Shown piece after piece: positions 37,816 to 46,710 of a stretch of DNA of 64,000 nt. The translations under genes were made by a program, and so were the position numbers. The notes beneath the pieces are model-generated. The model made no database searches, was not told the origin of the DNA, and saw only the letters and a list, made by a program, of their open reading frames with translations. Numbering within the stretch: the stretch's first letter is position 1; the number at the start of each line of letters is the position of its first letter. Source of the stretch: Geobacter sp. (GTDB lineage Bacteria; Desulfobacterota; Desulfuromonadia; Geobacterales; Geobacteraceae); NCBI GenBank assembly GCA_003314535.1, contig POSG01000002.1:186001-250000 (forward strand). The letters are read 5' to 3'.

Positions 37816-38586
37816 TCAGGTTTCGTAAACTTCGCTGACGCAATACTGGGAGCCTATCAGCAGTTTCGGCCTGCATTCCGATTGCGCGGCAAGGGAAGCC
37901 GTGAAGACATCACGGGCAGCTTCCGGAAGGTTGTTGACCTCCGAGAGGTGGGCAAGGAACAGGACTTCCAAATCCGGATGGATAATCTCTTCCAGCAGAC
38001 AGGCCGATTCCCTGTTGGACAGATGCCCGTGGCTTGACCGTATTCGCTGCTTCAAGTGCCACGGGTAAGGACCGTTGGTAAGCATCTCCTCGTCATGGTT
38101 CGACTCGAGGACAAGAGCCCGGCACCCCTTGAGCTTTTCCATGACCAGCCGGGTCGCGATGCCTAAGTCCGTAGCGCTGCCTATCCGCCCTTCCCGGCTT
38201 TCGATAACGACTCCAACGGGATCGGCCGTATCATGTGTTATTGGAAAAGGATCGACCAGGAAATCCCTGAATTCGAAGGAACAACCGGATTCAAACTCTA
38301 TGAGCTGAGTGGCGCGGAAATGTTCGCACGTCTCGCGGCTTGTCGGGTAACTGATAAGCACCGGAATCCCGTTCTTCCTCGCCAGGACTCCGGCCCCCCG
38401 AATATGATCCGTATGCTCATGTGTGATCAGGATACCGTTCACATCCCCGGCCGAAACACCGATGGCCGCCAGCCTCTTGGTCAGCTCGCGGGCCGAAAGC
38501 CCGGCATCGACCAGTAGCCTGGTGTCACCGGCCTCGATAAAGAGGGAGTTACCCTTACTGCCGCTGGCAAGCAGACAGACACGCAA
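37816..38586 (-). CDS. MBL-fold metallohydrolase (YycJ/WalJ-like)
   Basis: A metallo-beta-lactamase-fold hydrolase with LLASGSKGNSLFIE and the metal motif THEHTDH (about 57-63). It resembles the YycJ/WalJ family, nucleases proposed to act in DNA repair and cell-division control. The frame is open from 38646, but the TTG at 38586 follows GGAGGAGGG by six bases and begins right at the conserved strand, giving 256 aa. It is first in a run with purB. The exact substrate is not known. Confidence 0.85.
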   Translation of the reverse strand: MRVCLLASGSKGNSLFIEAGDTRLLVDAGLSARELTKRLAAIGVSAGDVNGILITHEHTDHIRGAGVLARKNGIPVLISYPTSRETCEHFRATQLIEFESGCSFEFRDFLVDPFPITHDTADPVGVVIESREGRIGSATDLGIATRLVMEKLKGCRALVLESNHDEEMLTNGPYPWHLKQRIRSSHGHLSNRESACLLEEIIHPDLEVLFLAHLSEVNNLPEAARDVFTASLAAQSECRPKLLIGSQYCVSEVYET

Positions 38587-38965
38587 ATAAAACCCTCCTC
38601 CGCACGGCGAAGACAAAAAAGTCGAACTCCCATTTCTGCTGGTCACGAAAAGCTGCGATACTCAGGTGGCGCTGACTGAGCGTGACATTCAACCCTGCAC
38701 CTTATCCAGACAATTTTATACAGAAAACCCATTCAATATTCAAGATCAAACTTGAAAAAACCTGCCTGAGGAATGCCACATGAAACCTTCAATCCGGCCC
38801 GGTTCCTCGGGGCCCCTGGCGGAGACACATGCTTTCACGGGGAGATACAGCCATAAAAGGGTTGACGGAAATAAACCAGGTTGTATAGTATTTTTTGTTT
38901 GTGCTACACAGTTGTGTTTTCTCTCATGAAATTCACCACTGGCACATGAAAAAGGAGATCTACAA
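38587..38965. other. Intergenic region with gap promoter
   Basis: About 380 bases between the divergent MBL-fold gene and gap. A well-formed sigma-70 promoter lies at 38862-38889. No gene, terminator or riboswitch was recognised in the rest. Confidence 0.55.
38862..38889 (+). promoter_or_regulatory. Probable sigma-70 promoter of gap
   Basis: TTGACG, 16-base spacer, TATAGT; 5 of 6 and 5 of 6 consensus matches, about 75 bases before the gap start. It probably drives gap and possibly pgk-tpiA. Confidence 0.65.
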
Positions 38966-39967
38966 ATGACACGTCGGGTAGCGATAAACGGATTCGGCAG
39001 GATTGGACGCATGGTCCTGAGAAACGCGGCAAAGGAAAAGGACCTGGAAATCGTCGCCATCAACGATCTGAGTGAACCTAAGATCCTGGCGCACCTTTTC
39101 AAGTATGACTCGGTTCACGGCACCTTTCCCGGGCGTGTGGAAGCCGGTGACGGCAGCATTTCCGTAAACGGCAAGCCTATCAAGATATTCGCTGTCAAAA
39201 ATCCTGAGGAGCTCCCCTGGAAAAGCGAGTCGATAGACGTTGTGCTGGAGTCCACGGGTCACTTCACTGCCAGGAAGCAGGCGGAACTCCACCTCAAGGC
39301 CGGCGCCGGGAAAGTCATTATTTCTGCCCCGGCCACGGATCCTGACATTACCATTGTGGTCGGTGTCAATGACACCATGTACGACCCGGAAAGACATTTC
39401 ATCATCTCGAACGCGTCATGCACGACAAACTGCCTCGCTCCCGTCGCCAAGGTGCTCCACGAGAACTTCGGCATTGAAAAGGGACTGGTCACGACCGTCC
39501 ATTCATATACCAACGATCAGAGGATTCTCGATCTTCCCCACAATGACCTTCGCAGAGCCCGGGCAGCCGCCCTTTCCATGATACCTACCGCCACGGGTGC
39601 GGCACGGGCCATCTCGCTGGTGATGCCGGAGCTCAAGGGCAAACTGGATGGCATGGCAATACGCGTCCCGACCCCCAACGTGTCGGTAGTGGACCTGGTT
39701 GTGGTGCTGACCCGCAACGCCGATGCCGCAGCCGTGAACAACGCCCTCCGGAAAGCATCCCGCAACAGCCTCAAGGGTATCCTCGGCTATACTGACGAAC
39801 CTCTGGTATCGATCGATTTCAACGGCAACACGCACTCCTCGATTGTTGACGGTCCAAGCACCAAGGTAATCGAAGGAAACATGCTCAAGGTTATTTCCTG
39901 GTATGACAATGAAGCCGGCTTTTCTCGCAGGCTCATAGACCTCATTCGCATTGTCGCTCCATGTTAG
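38966..39967 (+). CDS. gap: Glyceraldehyde-3-phosphate dehydrogenase
   Basis: Glycolytic/gluconeogenic enzyme. The N-terminal NAD motif is INGFGRIGR; Asp34 (AINDLSE) at the end of strand 2 indicates NAD preference over NADP. The catalytic Cys152 lies in NASCTTNC, and the His is in the TTVHSYTNDQ stretch. ATG start behind AAAGGAGATC. 333 aa, normal. First gene of a lower-glycolysis group with pgk and tpiA. Confidence 0.97.
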   Translation: MTRRVAINGFGRIGRMVLRNAAKEKDLEIVAINDLSEPKILAHLFKYDSVHGTFPGRVEAGDGSISVNGKPIKIFAVKNPEELPWKSESIDVVLESTGHFTARKQAELHLKAGAGKVIISAPATDPDITIVVGVNDTMYDPERHFIISNASCTTNCLAPVAKVLHENFGIEKGLVTTVHSYTNDQRILDLPHNDLRRARAAALSMIPTATGAARAISLVMPELKGKLDGMAIRVPTPNVSVVDLVVVLTRNADAAAVNNALRKASRNSLKGILGYTDEPLVSIDFNGNTHSSIVDGPSTKVIEGNMLKVISWYDNEAGFSRRLIDLIRIVAPC

Positions 39968-40111
39968 TGTCGGAATCGGGCACGTTGCTCTTCAGCTTGT
40001 GTTGAAAATACAGCTATCTTTTTTCGAGTGTCCCCAATTCAAGCCTTTATTTGTCATTTTCTGACTGAGCCGTCAACAGCAACACTAATAAATATCCCAG
40101 GGAGAGTTTTC

Positions 40112-41338
40112 ATGACAATTCAGTACATCGATGAGATCAAGGAACTTGCCGGAAAACGGATTTTTCTTCGGGTGGACTTCAACGTGCCGCTGGACGAAGG
40201 CGGCAACATAACCGATGATACGCGCATCAGGGCCGTGTTGCCAACTATCAACTACGCACTGGACTGCAATGCCAAGATCATTGTCGCCTCACACTTGGGA
40301 CGCCCCAAGGGTGAGGTCAATGCCAAGTATTCCATGGCTCCGGCAGCCAAACGGCTCTCCCGCCTGCTGGACAAGGAAGTCAACCTTGCCCCGGACTGCA
40401 TCGGGGATGAAGTTGCCGCCATGGTTGCCGCGATGAAACCCGGGGACGTGATCATGCTGGAAAACCTGCGATTCTACCCCGGCGAGGAAAAAAACGACCC
40501 GGCATTTGCGCAGGCTCTTGCGAATCTCTGCGATGTTTACGTTAACGACGCCTTTGCGGTTTCTCACCGCGCCCATGCTTCGGTGGAGGCGATAACCAGG
40601 CATGTTCCGGTCGTATCGGCCGGCTTCCTGATGAAGAACGAGATGACTTTCTTCGATCGCGCCATGCAGAACCCCGTGCACCCCTTGGTCGCCATCCTCG
40701 GAGGCGCCAAGGTCTCGGGCAAAATCGAGGTCATCGACAATCTCCTCAACAAGGTGGACAAGATCATTGTGGGCGGCGGCATGGCATTCACCTTCCTGAA
40801 GGCGCTCGGTTACGAGATCGGTAAATCCATCGTGGAGGATTCCCTGCTTGAAACCGCCCTGAACGCCTACAACAAGGCGCGTGAAAAGGGAATCAAGTTC
40901 TATCTCCCCGTTGACTGCGTCGTTGCGGACCGTTTCGATCCCGCTGCCGAAATCAAGATCACCCCGATCCAGGAAATCCCAAGGGAGTGGATGGCCCTGG
41001 ACATCGGACCCGCGACCGTCACGCTGTTCAGCCAGGTGCTTCAGGACGCCAAGACCATCATCTGGAACGGTCCCATGGGTGTGTTCGAGATGGATGCCTT
41101 CTCGCGGGGAACCTTTGCCATGGTCAGCGCTGTCGCCAATTCCTACGCACTGACCATCGTCGGCGGGGGGGATACGGACGTTGCAATCCACCGGGCCGGC
41201 GAATTCGCCAAGATAAGCTACATCTCCACCGGAGGCGGTGCTTTCCTCGAGCTTCTCGAAGGGAAGACCTTGCCCGGGATCAAGGTTCTGGAAGAGAACG
41301 GAAAGCCCTTGTTCTCTACCAATGGAGGTAACCAGTGA
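40112..41338 (+). CDS. pgk: Phosphoglycerate kinase
   Basis: Reversible phosphate transfer between 1,3-bisphosphoglycerate and ADP. Motifs: [17 protein letters not shown], the [10 protein letters not shown] stretch and a C-terminal GGGDTD nucleotide loop. A longer frame from 40028 exists, but the ATG at 40112 behind GGGAGAG begins where the family begins, giving 408 aa. Four bases overlap with tpiA (GTGA). Confidence 0.97.
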   Translation: MTIQYIDEIKELAGKRIFLRVDFNVPLDEGGNITDDTRIRAVLPTINYALDCNAKIIVASHLGRPKGEVNAKYSMAPAAKRLSRLLDKEVNLAPDCIGDEVAAMVAAMKPGDVIMLENLRFYPGEEKNDPAFAQALANLCDVYVNDAFAVSHRAHASVEAITRHVPVVSAGFLMKNEMTFFDRAMQNPVHPLVAILGGAKVSGKIEVIDNLLNKVDKIIVGGGMAFTFLKALGYEIGKSIVEDSLLETALNAYNKAREKGIKFYLPVDCVVADRFDPAAEIKITPIQEIPREWMALDIGPATVTLFSQVLQDAKTIIWNGPMGVFEMDAFSRGTFAMVSAVANSYALTIVGGGDTDVAIHRAGEFAKISYISTGGGAFLELLEGKTLPGIKVLEENGKPLFSTNGGNQ

Positions 41339-42090
41339 GAATACCAGTAATAGCCGGCAACTGGAAGATGTTCAAAAGAGCCGCGGACGCCCTTGATCTC
41401 GTAAAAAAACTTACACCGATGGTAGTGGGCGTGGACGATGTCCAGGTCATCGTCGCCCCGTCCTTCACCGTTCTCCCATCCGTGCACGGAGCGCTTTCCG
41501 GAACGCGTATCTCCCTGTCCGGACAGGACTGTTTCTGGGGCGAGGAAGGCGCCTTCACCGGGGAAGTTTCCCCGGGCATGCTCATTGATGCCGGCTGCAG
41601 CCATGTAATCATAGGCCACTCCGAACGGAGGCAGCACTTCGGCGAAACCGACGAAACCGTCAACAAGAAGATAAAAGCAGCCCTGCAAGCCGGCCTCATA
41701 CCCATCGCCTGCATAGGAGAAACTTTACAGGAGCGGGAATCCGGAGATACATTAGCCGTTCTGGAGCGCCAGCTGAGTTTCGGCTTGGCTGGCATTCCCG
41801 AAGAGGATGCCGGATGTCTTATCATTGCCTATGAACCCGTGTGGGCAATCGGCACCGGCAGGACAGCCACAGATGAACAGGCCCAGGAAGTCCATGCTTT
41901 CGTCCGCGGGCTGCTCGCCCGCATATACCATCCCGGGTTTGCCGACAGGTTGCGCATCCTTTATGGTGGCAGTGTCAAACCGGATAACATAAAGGGCCTC
42001 ATGTCCTGCACGGATATCGACGGCGCCCTTGTTGGCGGGGCTAGCCTCAGCGCCGAATCCTTTGCGTCAATAGTTAAGTTCGGCAAATAA
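41335..42090 (+). CDS. tpiA: Triosephosphate isomerase
   Basis: Interconverts DHAP and glyceraldehyde-3-phosphate. NWKM with the catalytic Lys, IGHSERR with the catalytic His, [11 protein letters not shown] with the catalytic Glu in the flexible-loop region, and [10 protein letters not shown] for phosphate binding are all present. The GTG start sits on the pgk stop and follows GGAGGTAACC. 251 aa, normal. Confidence 0.97.
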   Translation: MRIPVIAGNWKMFKRAADALDLVKKLTPMVVGVDDVQVIVAPSFTVLPSVHGALSGTRISLSGQDCFWGEEGAFTGEVSPGMLIDAGCSHVIIGHSERRQHFGETDETVNKKIKAALQAGLIPIACIGETLQERESGDTLAVLERQLSFGLAGIPEEDAGCLIIAYEPVWAIGTGRTATDEQAQEVHAFVRGLLARIYHPGFADRLRILYGGSVKPDNIKGLMSCTDIDGALVGGASLSAESFASIVKFGK

Positions 42091-42159
42091 GGTCTTTTCA
42101 TGCACAACTATTTCTGCTATGTTTTGCGTTCACTACTTTGAAAAGAGGAATAAGATAAA

Positions 42160-42507
42160 ATGCATGCATTTCTGATAGCTGTTCACGTCACGGTCAGCAT
42201 CGCCCTCATAATCATCGTTCTTCTGCAGGCAGGCAAGGGTGCGGACCTGGGTGCAACTTTCGGCACAGGCGGCAGCCAGTCGCTGTTCGGTGCCGGTGGC
42301 GGCAGCAGCTTTCTCGGCAAACTGACCGCCTGGGCAGCCGTGATATTCATGGTGACGTCAGTTTCACTGGCTTACCTGTCAAGTAAACAGGGTACCACAT
42401 CCATAATGCCTTCAAAGGCGCCGGTAACAGCACCGAAACCGGCAATCCCGCTGCAGGCCAAACCGGCGGCGCCGCCGACAGCCCCCAAGCAGGCGCCGAA
42501 AAAGTAG
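42160..42507 (+). CDS. secG: Preprotein translocase subunit SecG
   Basis: Small inner-membrane subunit of the SecYEG channel, 115 aa. Two hydrophobic helices (about 2-22 and 52-72) flank the conserved QAGKGADLGATFG and GGSQSLFGAGG stretch. A long Ala/Pro/Lys-rich cytoplasmic tail follows, common in this group. It lies 70 bases after tpiA; the pairing tpiA-secG is common in bacteria. Confidence 0.94.
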   Translation: MHAFLIAVHVTVSIALIIIVLLQAGKGADLGATFGTGGSQSLFGAGGGSSFLGKLTAWAAVIFMVTSVSLAYLSSKQGTTSIMPSKAPVTAPKPAIPLQAKPAAPPTAPKQAPKK

Positions 42508-42526
42508 AAATCATTTCACTTTTCTG

Positions 42527-42555
42527 TTGACATGCTCGGGGCAAATTGGTAAATA
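42527..42555 (+). promoter_or_regulatory. Possible promoter of tRNA-Leu
   Basis: TTGACA, 17-base spacer, TAAATA, ending 13 bases before the tRNA. The -35 is perfect and the -10 is weak (3 of 6). Co-transcription with secG is an alternative. Confidence 0.45.
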
Positions 42556-42568
42556 AGATTTCCGCATT

Positions 42569-42655
42569 GCCGAAGTGGTGGAATTGGTAGACACGCCATC
42601 TTGAGGGGGTGGTGGGCGACAGCCCGTGCGAGTTCGATTCTCGCCTTCGGCACCA
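42569..42655 (+). tRNA. tRNA-Leu (anticodon GAG)
   Basis: An 87-base class II tRNA with encoded CCA. The acceptor GCCGAAG pairs with CTTCGGC. The D arm contains GGAATTGGTAGACAC. The anticodon stem CCATC/GGTGG encloses the loop TTGAGGG, anticodon GAG (reads CUC/CUU). The long variable arm has the stem GGGC/GCCC, as expected for leucine. The T arm GCGAG-TTCGATT-CTCGC is perfect. Confidence 0.96.
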
Positions 42656-42664
42656 TGATAAACC

Positions 42665-42703
42665 AAAGGGTTACTGCAACGGAGCTGTAACCCTTTTTCT
42701 TTT
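42665..42703 (+). terminator. Terminator after tRNA-Leu
   Basis: A 10-bp stem AAAGGGTTAC / GTAACCCTTT with a 12-base loop, followed by TTCTTTTC, ten bases after the tRNA. Confidence 0.85.
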
Positions 42704-43074
42704 CTCTCTCATTCCACTTTCCCCTTCCAATGCGCATCATGATTGTTCCCACAGACGATAAACGGCTGTTTTTCCGGTTTTTTTTGCAAAAAGAATTGAC
42801 ATATTTTTTAATTATATTTAAATTGCTAATTTGTTGTGAGCAGAACGGTGTTCGTTAAAGCACGACCAGTTGTAATCGAAGGGTACCTTTCAAGGCAGCC
42901 AGGTTTCCTTGTGTTTTAATAAAGCTAAAATTCGTCCCTGGAACACACCTGTTGTTTTCCAGCCTTGACTATATTCAATTGCTCTTCATCATGGGGAAAA
43001 GGAGGTGAATCAGGCTTCACAGTTGTAATGCAGAACATATTATTTACATTCTATGATGCACAAAGGAGAGAAAA
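42704..43074. other. Long AT-rich leader region of the OmpW-like gene
   Basis: About 370 bases. A sigma-70-like promoter, TTGACA (42796-42801), 17 bases, TAAATT (42819-42824), stands in an AT-rich stretch, giving a 5' leader of roughly 240 bases. A strong Shine-Dalgarno-like AGGAGGTGA (near 43000) does not precede a normal gene. A 16-codon frame from 43029 ends in TGA overlapping the GTG start of the porin gene. A regulatory leader is possible. Confidence 0.5.
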
Positions 43075-43695
43075 GTGAAAAGTCTTACCGTAAAAGCTTT
43101 TAGCGTTTTGGCTGTATTCTGTCTGTTGGCCTCTTTTGCATCCGTATGCGTAGCTGCCGACTCGAGCCTGCAGCGTTATGGAGTCCGCGTGCGCGGCATT
43201 TACGTGATCCCTGACGAGAAATTCGACGGCAGGCTTTCAGGTTTGAATCTCTCACTCGACGAGTATGCTGCTCCCGAACTAGACTTCGAATACTTCTTCA
43301 CCAAGAATATTTCGACAGAACTGGTGCTGGCTTTGACCAAGCACGATATCCAGTCTAACAAAAGCAACATTGGTTCAACCTGGTTGCTGCCTCCTTCACT
43401 CCTGGTGAAATATCACCCGGTTCCCTGCTGGCAGATCAGCCCCTATATAGGTTTCGGCATGAACGTCGTGATGCCGTTCAATGAGAAATTAGCTGGCCAC
43501 CCTGAGTTCAAGGTTAGCACAAGCATCGGTTATGCGGCACAGGTAGGAGCCGACATCAAATTGACCAAGCATGTTTATTGGAACGTCGATCTGAAATACT
43601 ATGACGGCAGCCCGGACATGACATTAGGCAATACCAAATACAAACTCCATGTAAATCCCTGGATTGCCGGTACCGGTATCGGCGTAAGGTTCTAG
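43075..43695 (+). CDS. OmpW-family outer membrane protein
   Basis: A small eight-stranded beta-barrel protein. Signal peptide 1-28 ending in VAA. Alternating hydrophobic strands, FDYEYFFTKNISTELVLAL-like segments (here LDFEYFFTKNISTEL), IGFGMNV, and a terminal aromatic residue (GIGVRF) are hallmarks of the OmpW family and of outer-membrane insertion. 206 aa, usual. The GTG start follows AAAGGAGAG. Probably a monocistron with a long leader and its own terminator. Ligand unknown; OmpW homologues pass small hydrophobic compounds. Confidence 0.85.
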   Translation: MKSLTVKAFSVLAVFCLLASFASVCVAADSSLQRYGVRVRGIYVIPDEKFDGRLSGLNLSLDEYAAPELDFEYFFTKNISTELVLALTKHDIQSNKSNIGSTWLLPPSLLVKYHPVPCWQISPYIGFGMNVVMPFNEKLAGHPEFKVSTSIGYAAQVGADIKLTKHVYWNVDLKYYDGSPDMTLGNTKYKLHVNPWIAGTGIGVRF

Positions 43696-43733
43696 TTCAT
43701 AATAATCCAGTTTTTTACTCGCTCATCACGAAG

Positions 43734-43763
43734 AAGCCTCCTTGCACGAAGGGGGCTTTTTTA
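43734..43763 (+). terminator. Terminator after the OmpW-like gene
   Basis: A 10-bp stem AAGCCTCCTT / AAGGGGGCTT (one G-T pair) with a 5-base loop and a run of T. Confidence 0.88.
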
Positions 43764-43855
43764 TTGTTCATCCGAAACTTGCCATTGCCCAGTTTTTATG
43801 GATAATCATCACAATGTGACAAAGTAATGTCCTCTGAGCGGACAGGAGGTCCTAC

Positions 43856-44461
43856 ATGAACCGGAATGAAATCCTCGAGGTCTTCTTCGATTACATCTGA
43901 CCGTGGTGTTATCTCAGTACAGTTAGTACTGACAGACTGGAGAAGGAATACGGGATTCAAATGCGCTGGACGGTATTCCCCCTGCACCCGGAAATTCCCG
44001 AGCAGGGAATGGAGCTTTCCGCGCTTTTCCCCGACAGGAAACCTGATTCCGGACCTGCAAGGAAAGGCCGCATACGGACAACTGCGGAAGAACTTGGCCT
44101 TCCCCTGGGCGAAAAGCGAACCACCGTTTCCAACAGCCGCCGGGCACAGGAACTGGGGAAATGGGCGGATAACATGGGAAAAGGAGACTTGTTCCGTAAA
44201 GCCGTATTCCATTCGTATTTCGTCGAAGGTACGAACATCGCCCTGATTCCGGTCCTGGAGGACATCGCTTCAGAAGCGGGACTGCCGGCAGGCCAGGTAG
44301 CCACGGTCCTTGAGAAAGGGCTCTACAGCGAAGCGGTGGACAACGACTGGCGCAGGTCCAGGGATTCCGGTATAATGGCGGTGCCTTTTTTCATTTATGG
44401 CGATAACGCCCTGGCCGGTTTTCACCCCCATGAAGATTACGTCAAACTGCTGGGCAGGTAG
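43856..44461 (+). CDS. DsbA/FrnE-family thiol oxidoreductase, predicted selenoprotein (UGA = Sec15)
   Basis: The frame starts at ATG 43856, five bases after AGGAGGT, reads MNRNEILEVFFDYI, then meets UGA at 43898-43900, and continues PWCYLSTVSTDRLEKEYG to the stop at 44459-44461 without another interruption. Family members have DY-C-P-W/F-C at this point, so UGA stands at the first active-site cysteine and the redox motif would be U-P-W-C. The rest fits the DsbA-like FrnE / 2-hydroxychromene-carboxylate isomerase group: an inserted helical domain (ARRAQELGKWADNMGK-like region), and the conserved cis-Pro in GIMAVPFFIYGD. Full length 201 aa is normal. Sec-containing FrnE-like proteins are known from selenoproteome surveys. 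No signal peptide, so cytosolic. selA/B/C/D are not in the window. Confidence 0.85.
43898..43932 (+). promoter_or_regulatory. SECIS-like element with Sec codon
   Basis: UGA at 43898-43900 is followed, after 13 bases, by a perfect 7-bp stem TCAGTAC (43914-43920) / GTACTGA (43926-43932) with the 5-base loop AGTTA. The loop begins 20 bases after the UGA and has G at its second position. Bacterial SECIS elements place the apical loop about 16-37 bases from the UGA, with a G among the first two loop bases, so both rules are met. Confidence 0.78.
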
Positions 44462-44491
44462 AGACGCCCTGACATTTCAAACAGGAACACC

Positions 44492-45352
44492 ATGCCTGAG
44501 CTCCCGGAAGTGGAAACAATCCGCCGCGGCATCGAGCCATTGATCCTGCGGCGGGAAATTGTTCGAGTGGTGGTCCGTACGGACAGGCTGCGCTGGCCTG
44601 TTCCGTCCGGCCTTGAGAGGCGCCTTGAGGGACAGGAAATCGCTTCCGTCGAACGGCGGGGAAAGTACCTTCTGCTGCGTTTATCCGTTGGGACTCTCCT
44701 GGTACACTTCGGCATGAGCGGCTATCTTCGCATTTTCAGGGAACCGCCTGTTGCCGGGCGCCACGATCACTTCGACATATGCTTTTCCGGCGGGACTTGC
44801 CTGCGCTTCAACGACAGCCGGCGATTCGGCGCCCTGTTGTGGATCGACGGCGACCCTTCCGCACATCCTTTGCTTGCAGACCTGGGCCCGGAACCCCTCT
44901 CCGACAGCTTCAGCGGCTCGTATCTCTTCCAGCGCTCCCGAAACCGCCGCGGAGCGGTAAAACACTTCATCATGGATCATCGGATCGTGGCAGGCATAGG
45001 AAACATGTATGCCAGTGAAGCTCTCTTCGATGCGGGCATTCATCCGGCAGTACCCGCTGGGCAGTTGTCCTTTTGCCGTTATGCTACTCTGGCAGAGTCC
45101 ATTCGCAAGGTAATGGAGGAAGCCCTGTCCTCCGGTGAGAAAACTTTGGGCAATTTCAACAATGAAAGCGCGCGACCCGGCTACTTCAACATGCACTTCA
45201 AGGTATATGGCCGTGCCGGTGAACCTTGCGAGGTTTGCGGCCGCCCCATCGAGAACCTCCGGATCGGCCAAAGATCCAGCTTTTTTTGTCCCGCATGCCA
45301 GAATCGGGCAGACATTGCCCCGGCGTTCCGGGAAATAAATAACGGGAGGTAA
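44492..45352 (+). CDS. mutM: Formamidopyrimidine-DNA glycosylase
   Basis: Base-excision repair enzyme removing 8-oxoguanine. The N-terminal PELPEVETIRRG holds the catalytic Pro2 and Glu3, Lys58 is in RRGKYLLL, the helix-two-turn-helix region includes IVAGIGNMYASEALF, and the C-terminal zinc finger has CEVCG...CPACQ. 286 aa, a little longer than the usual ~270. It follows the selenoprotein gene by 30 bases and may share its transcript. Confidence 0.95.
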   Translation: MPELPEVETIRRGIEPLILRREIVRVVVRTDRLRWPVPSGLERRLEGQEIASVERRGKYLLLRLSVGTLLVHFGMSGYLRIFREPPVAGRHDHFDICFSGGTCLRFNDSRRFGALLWIDGDPSAHPLLADLGPEPLSDSFSGSYLFQRSRNRRGAVKHFIMDHRIVAGIGNMYASEALFDAGIHPAVPAGQLSFCRYATLAESIRKVMEEALSSGEKTLGNFNNESARPGYFNMHFKVYGRAGEPCEVCGRPIENLRIGQRSSFFCPACQNRADIAPAFREINNGR

Positions 45353-45358
45353 ATATCA

Positions 45359-45628
45359 TTGCCTTACATAATCAAGGAGAAGAGAGCCGTGCTGGACCCG
45401 GCCGTCCAGCACCTGGCAGACGCCTTCAGGGCCCTGGACGACGACGCAAATTTAGCGGGCAACCTGAACTACGTCATCAGCAAGCTCCTGCTGTCGCTCT
45501 GCCCTGCCCCGAATTACCAACGTTTCAACGACATTGTCGGCGCGCTTGAATGCTGCAAACTGGAACTTTACCGCAAAAGGATCGCCCCTTACGAAAACAT
45601 CAAGGAAAGGGAAAACGGGCCACTCTGA
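45359..45628 (+). CDS. Small conserved hypothetical protein (DUF6899-like)
   Basis: 89 aa with TTG start 8 bases after GGGAGGT. The sequence begins MPYIIKEKRAVLDPAVQ and contains LAGNLNYVISKLL and ALECCKLELYRKRIAPYE. This pattern (MPYI..E.R...D, GDLNYAIT-like core, YRR..APYED-like end) matches a family of small proteins found in Geobacter and in phages (DUF6899). Function unknown. It lies 6 bases after mutM. Alpha-helical, no signal peptide. Confidence 0.7.
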   Translation: MPYIIKEKRAVLDPAVQHLADAFRALDDDANLAGNLNYVISKLLLSLCPAPNYQRFNDIVGALECCKLELYRKRIAPYENIKERENGPL

Positions 45629-45808
45629 GCATACGGCAAAAGCAGGGATTTCGATTCCGCCCCCCCGCATAATGGTTTTCATCTTCAATCTATGTTAGTA
45701 TTGCGCGCATTGAACACACCTTGATGCAGCTGCTAAGATATTTTGCCAAGCGATACAAGAAATTCAGCTTAGCCAATCCACCCTGGAAATCGAAGCTAGA
45801 GAGGATTT

Positions 45809-46681
45809 ATGGCGGATTCCGACACATTATCAAAGGGGAAAAGGGACCAGTTGGGACTGTTTGAGACAGACCCGATCTTGGAGACGGAAAGTCGTGGCGC
45901 TCCTGAATCAAGGGTCAGGCCCAAGTACAGGCTGGGGCAGACGTACCAGGTCCCATTGGGAGAAGTATGTCCCAATCCAGGGCAACCGCGCGGACATTTC
46001 GATGACGGGGAACTTGCTGCCCTTGCCGATTCTGTCCAGGCAAGCGGCATCCTCCAGCCGGTTCTCTGCAACATGACCGAAAACGGCCTGGTCATAGCTG
46101 CCGGAGAACGTCGCTTCAGAGCTGCCAAGATTGCCGGGCTGCACAAACTACCAGTAAGAATAGTTGCGGGTGACCCGATAGAGATAGGCTTGATCGAAAA
46201 TCTTCTGCGGAAGGATCTTACTGTCGTTGAAGAGGCTGAAGCGCTTTCCGCCTTGAAAAAACGCAAGGGATGCCGCCTGGAAGACCTGACAGTTCTCACC
46301 GGCAAGGCAGTTGCCACTATTTCGGAAATCATCGCGGTTGCCAGCCTTCCTGAAGAAATCCTCGACGAATGCCGCGCCCTGCCGTCGATTCCGCGCGACG
46401 TGCTGGTAATGATATCACGGCTTGCATCACACGAGGAAAAGGTCGAGGCGTTCAGGCAATACAAAAGCGGTGCTCTCCAGAGACAGGACCTTGCGGCACA
46501 CACGAGGAAACAAGGGAAAAAGCCAAAATCGAATCCCGTTCCTTTCCGATTTGTCAGGAACTTTTCCCGCGGATTTCGCAGGCTCGACCTTGACACCATG
46601 GAGCAGAAAGACCGCGAAGTTCTTCGCAAGGAACTACGAGCCCTGATGGAAGAAATTTCAAAAACGTTAACATCTCTCTGA
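45809..46681 (+). CDS. Orphan ParB/RepB/Spo0J-domain protein
   Basis: 290 aa. The ParB N-terminal domain spans about 45-140 with PNPGQPRGHFDD and GERRFRAAKIAG (nucleotide-binding box II), then ENLLRKDLTVVEEAEALSAL. A helix-turn-helix-like region (ATISEIIAVASLPEEIL, about 170-190) follows. The C-terminal part is highly basic (HTRKQGKKPKSN). No parA gene is adjacent and the usual gidB/parA context is missing, so this is not the chromosomal segregation ParB. A nucleoid or regulatory role is possible. Confidence 0.8.
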   Translation: MADSDTLSKGKRDQLGLFETDPILETESRGAPESRVRPKYRLGQTYQVPLGEVCPNPGQPRGHFDDGELAALADSVQASGILQPVLCNMTENGLVIAAGERRFRAAKIAGLHKLPVRIVAGDPIEIGLIENLLRKDLTVVEEAEALSALKKRKGCRLEDLTVLTGKAVATISEIIAVASLPEEILDECRALPSIPRDVLVMISRLASHEEKVEAFRQYKSGALQRQDLAAHTRKQGKKPKSNPVPFRFVRNFSRGFRRLDLDTMEQKDREVLRKELRALMEEISKTLTSL

Positions 46682-46692
46682 ACATAGCCGAA

Positions 46693-46710
46693 TTTTCGGT
46701 ATACCGAAAA
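46693..46710. repeat. Perfect 18-bp palindrome
   Basis: TTTTCGGTATACCGAAAA, 12 bases after the stop of the ParB-like gene. It has no loop and no following T run, so it looks more like a dimeric protein-binding site than a terminator. Confidence 0.6.

Noticed and set aside
40289-41191. 300-codon minus-strand frame inside pgk
   Set aside because: Shadow of pgk on the opposite strand; composition and lack of motifs argue against a gene.
43961-44461. Separate 166-aa protein starting downstream of the UGA
   Set aside because: It has no ribosome site and lacks the active site; the full frame from 43856 with UGA as Sec explains the sequence better.
45809-46681. Chromosome-partition ParB
   Set aside because: No parA, gidB or canonical parS (TGTTTCACGTGAAACA) in the neighbourhood.
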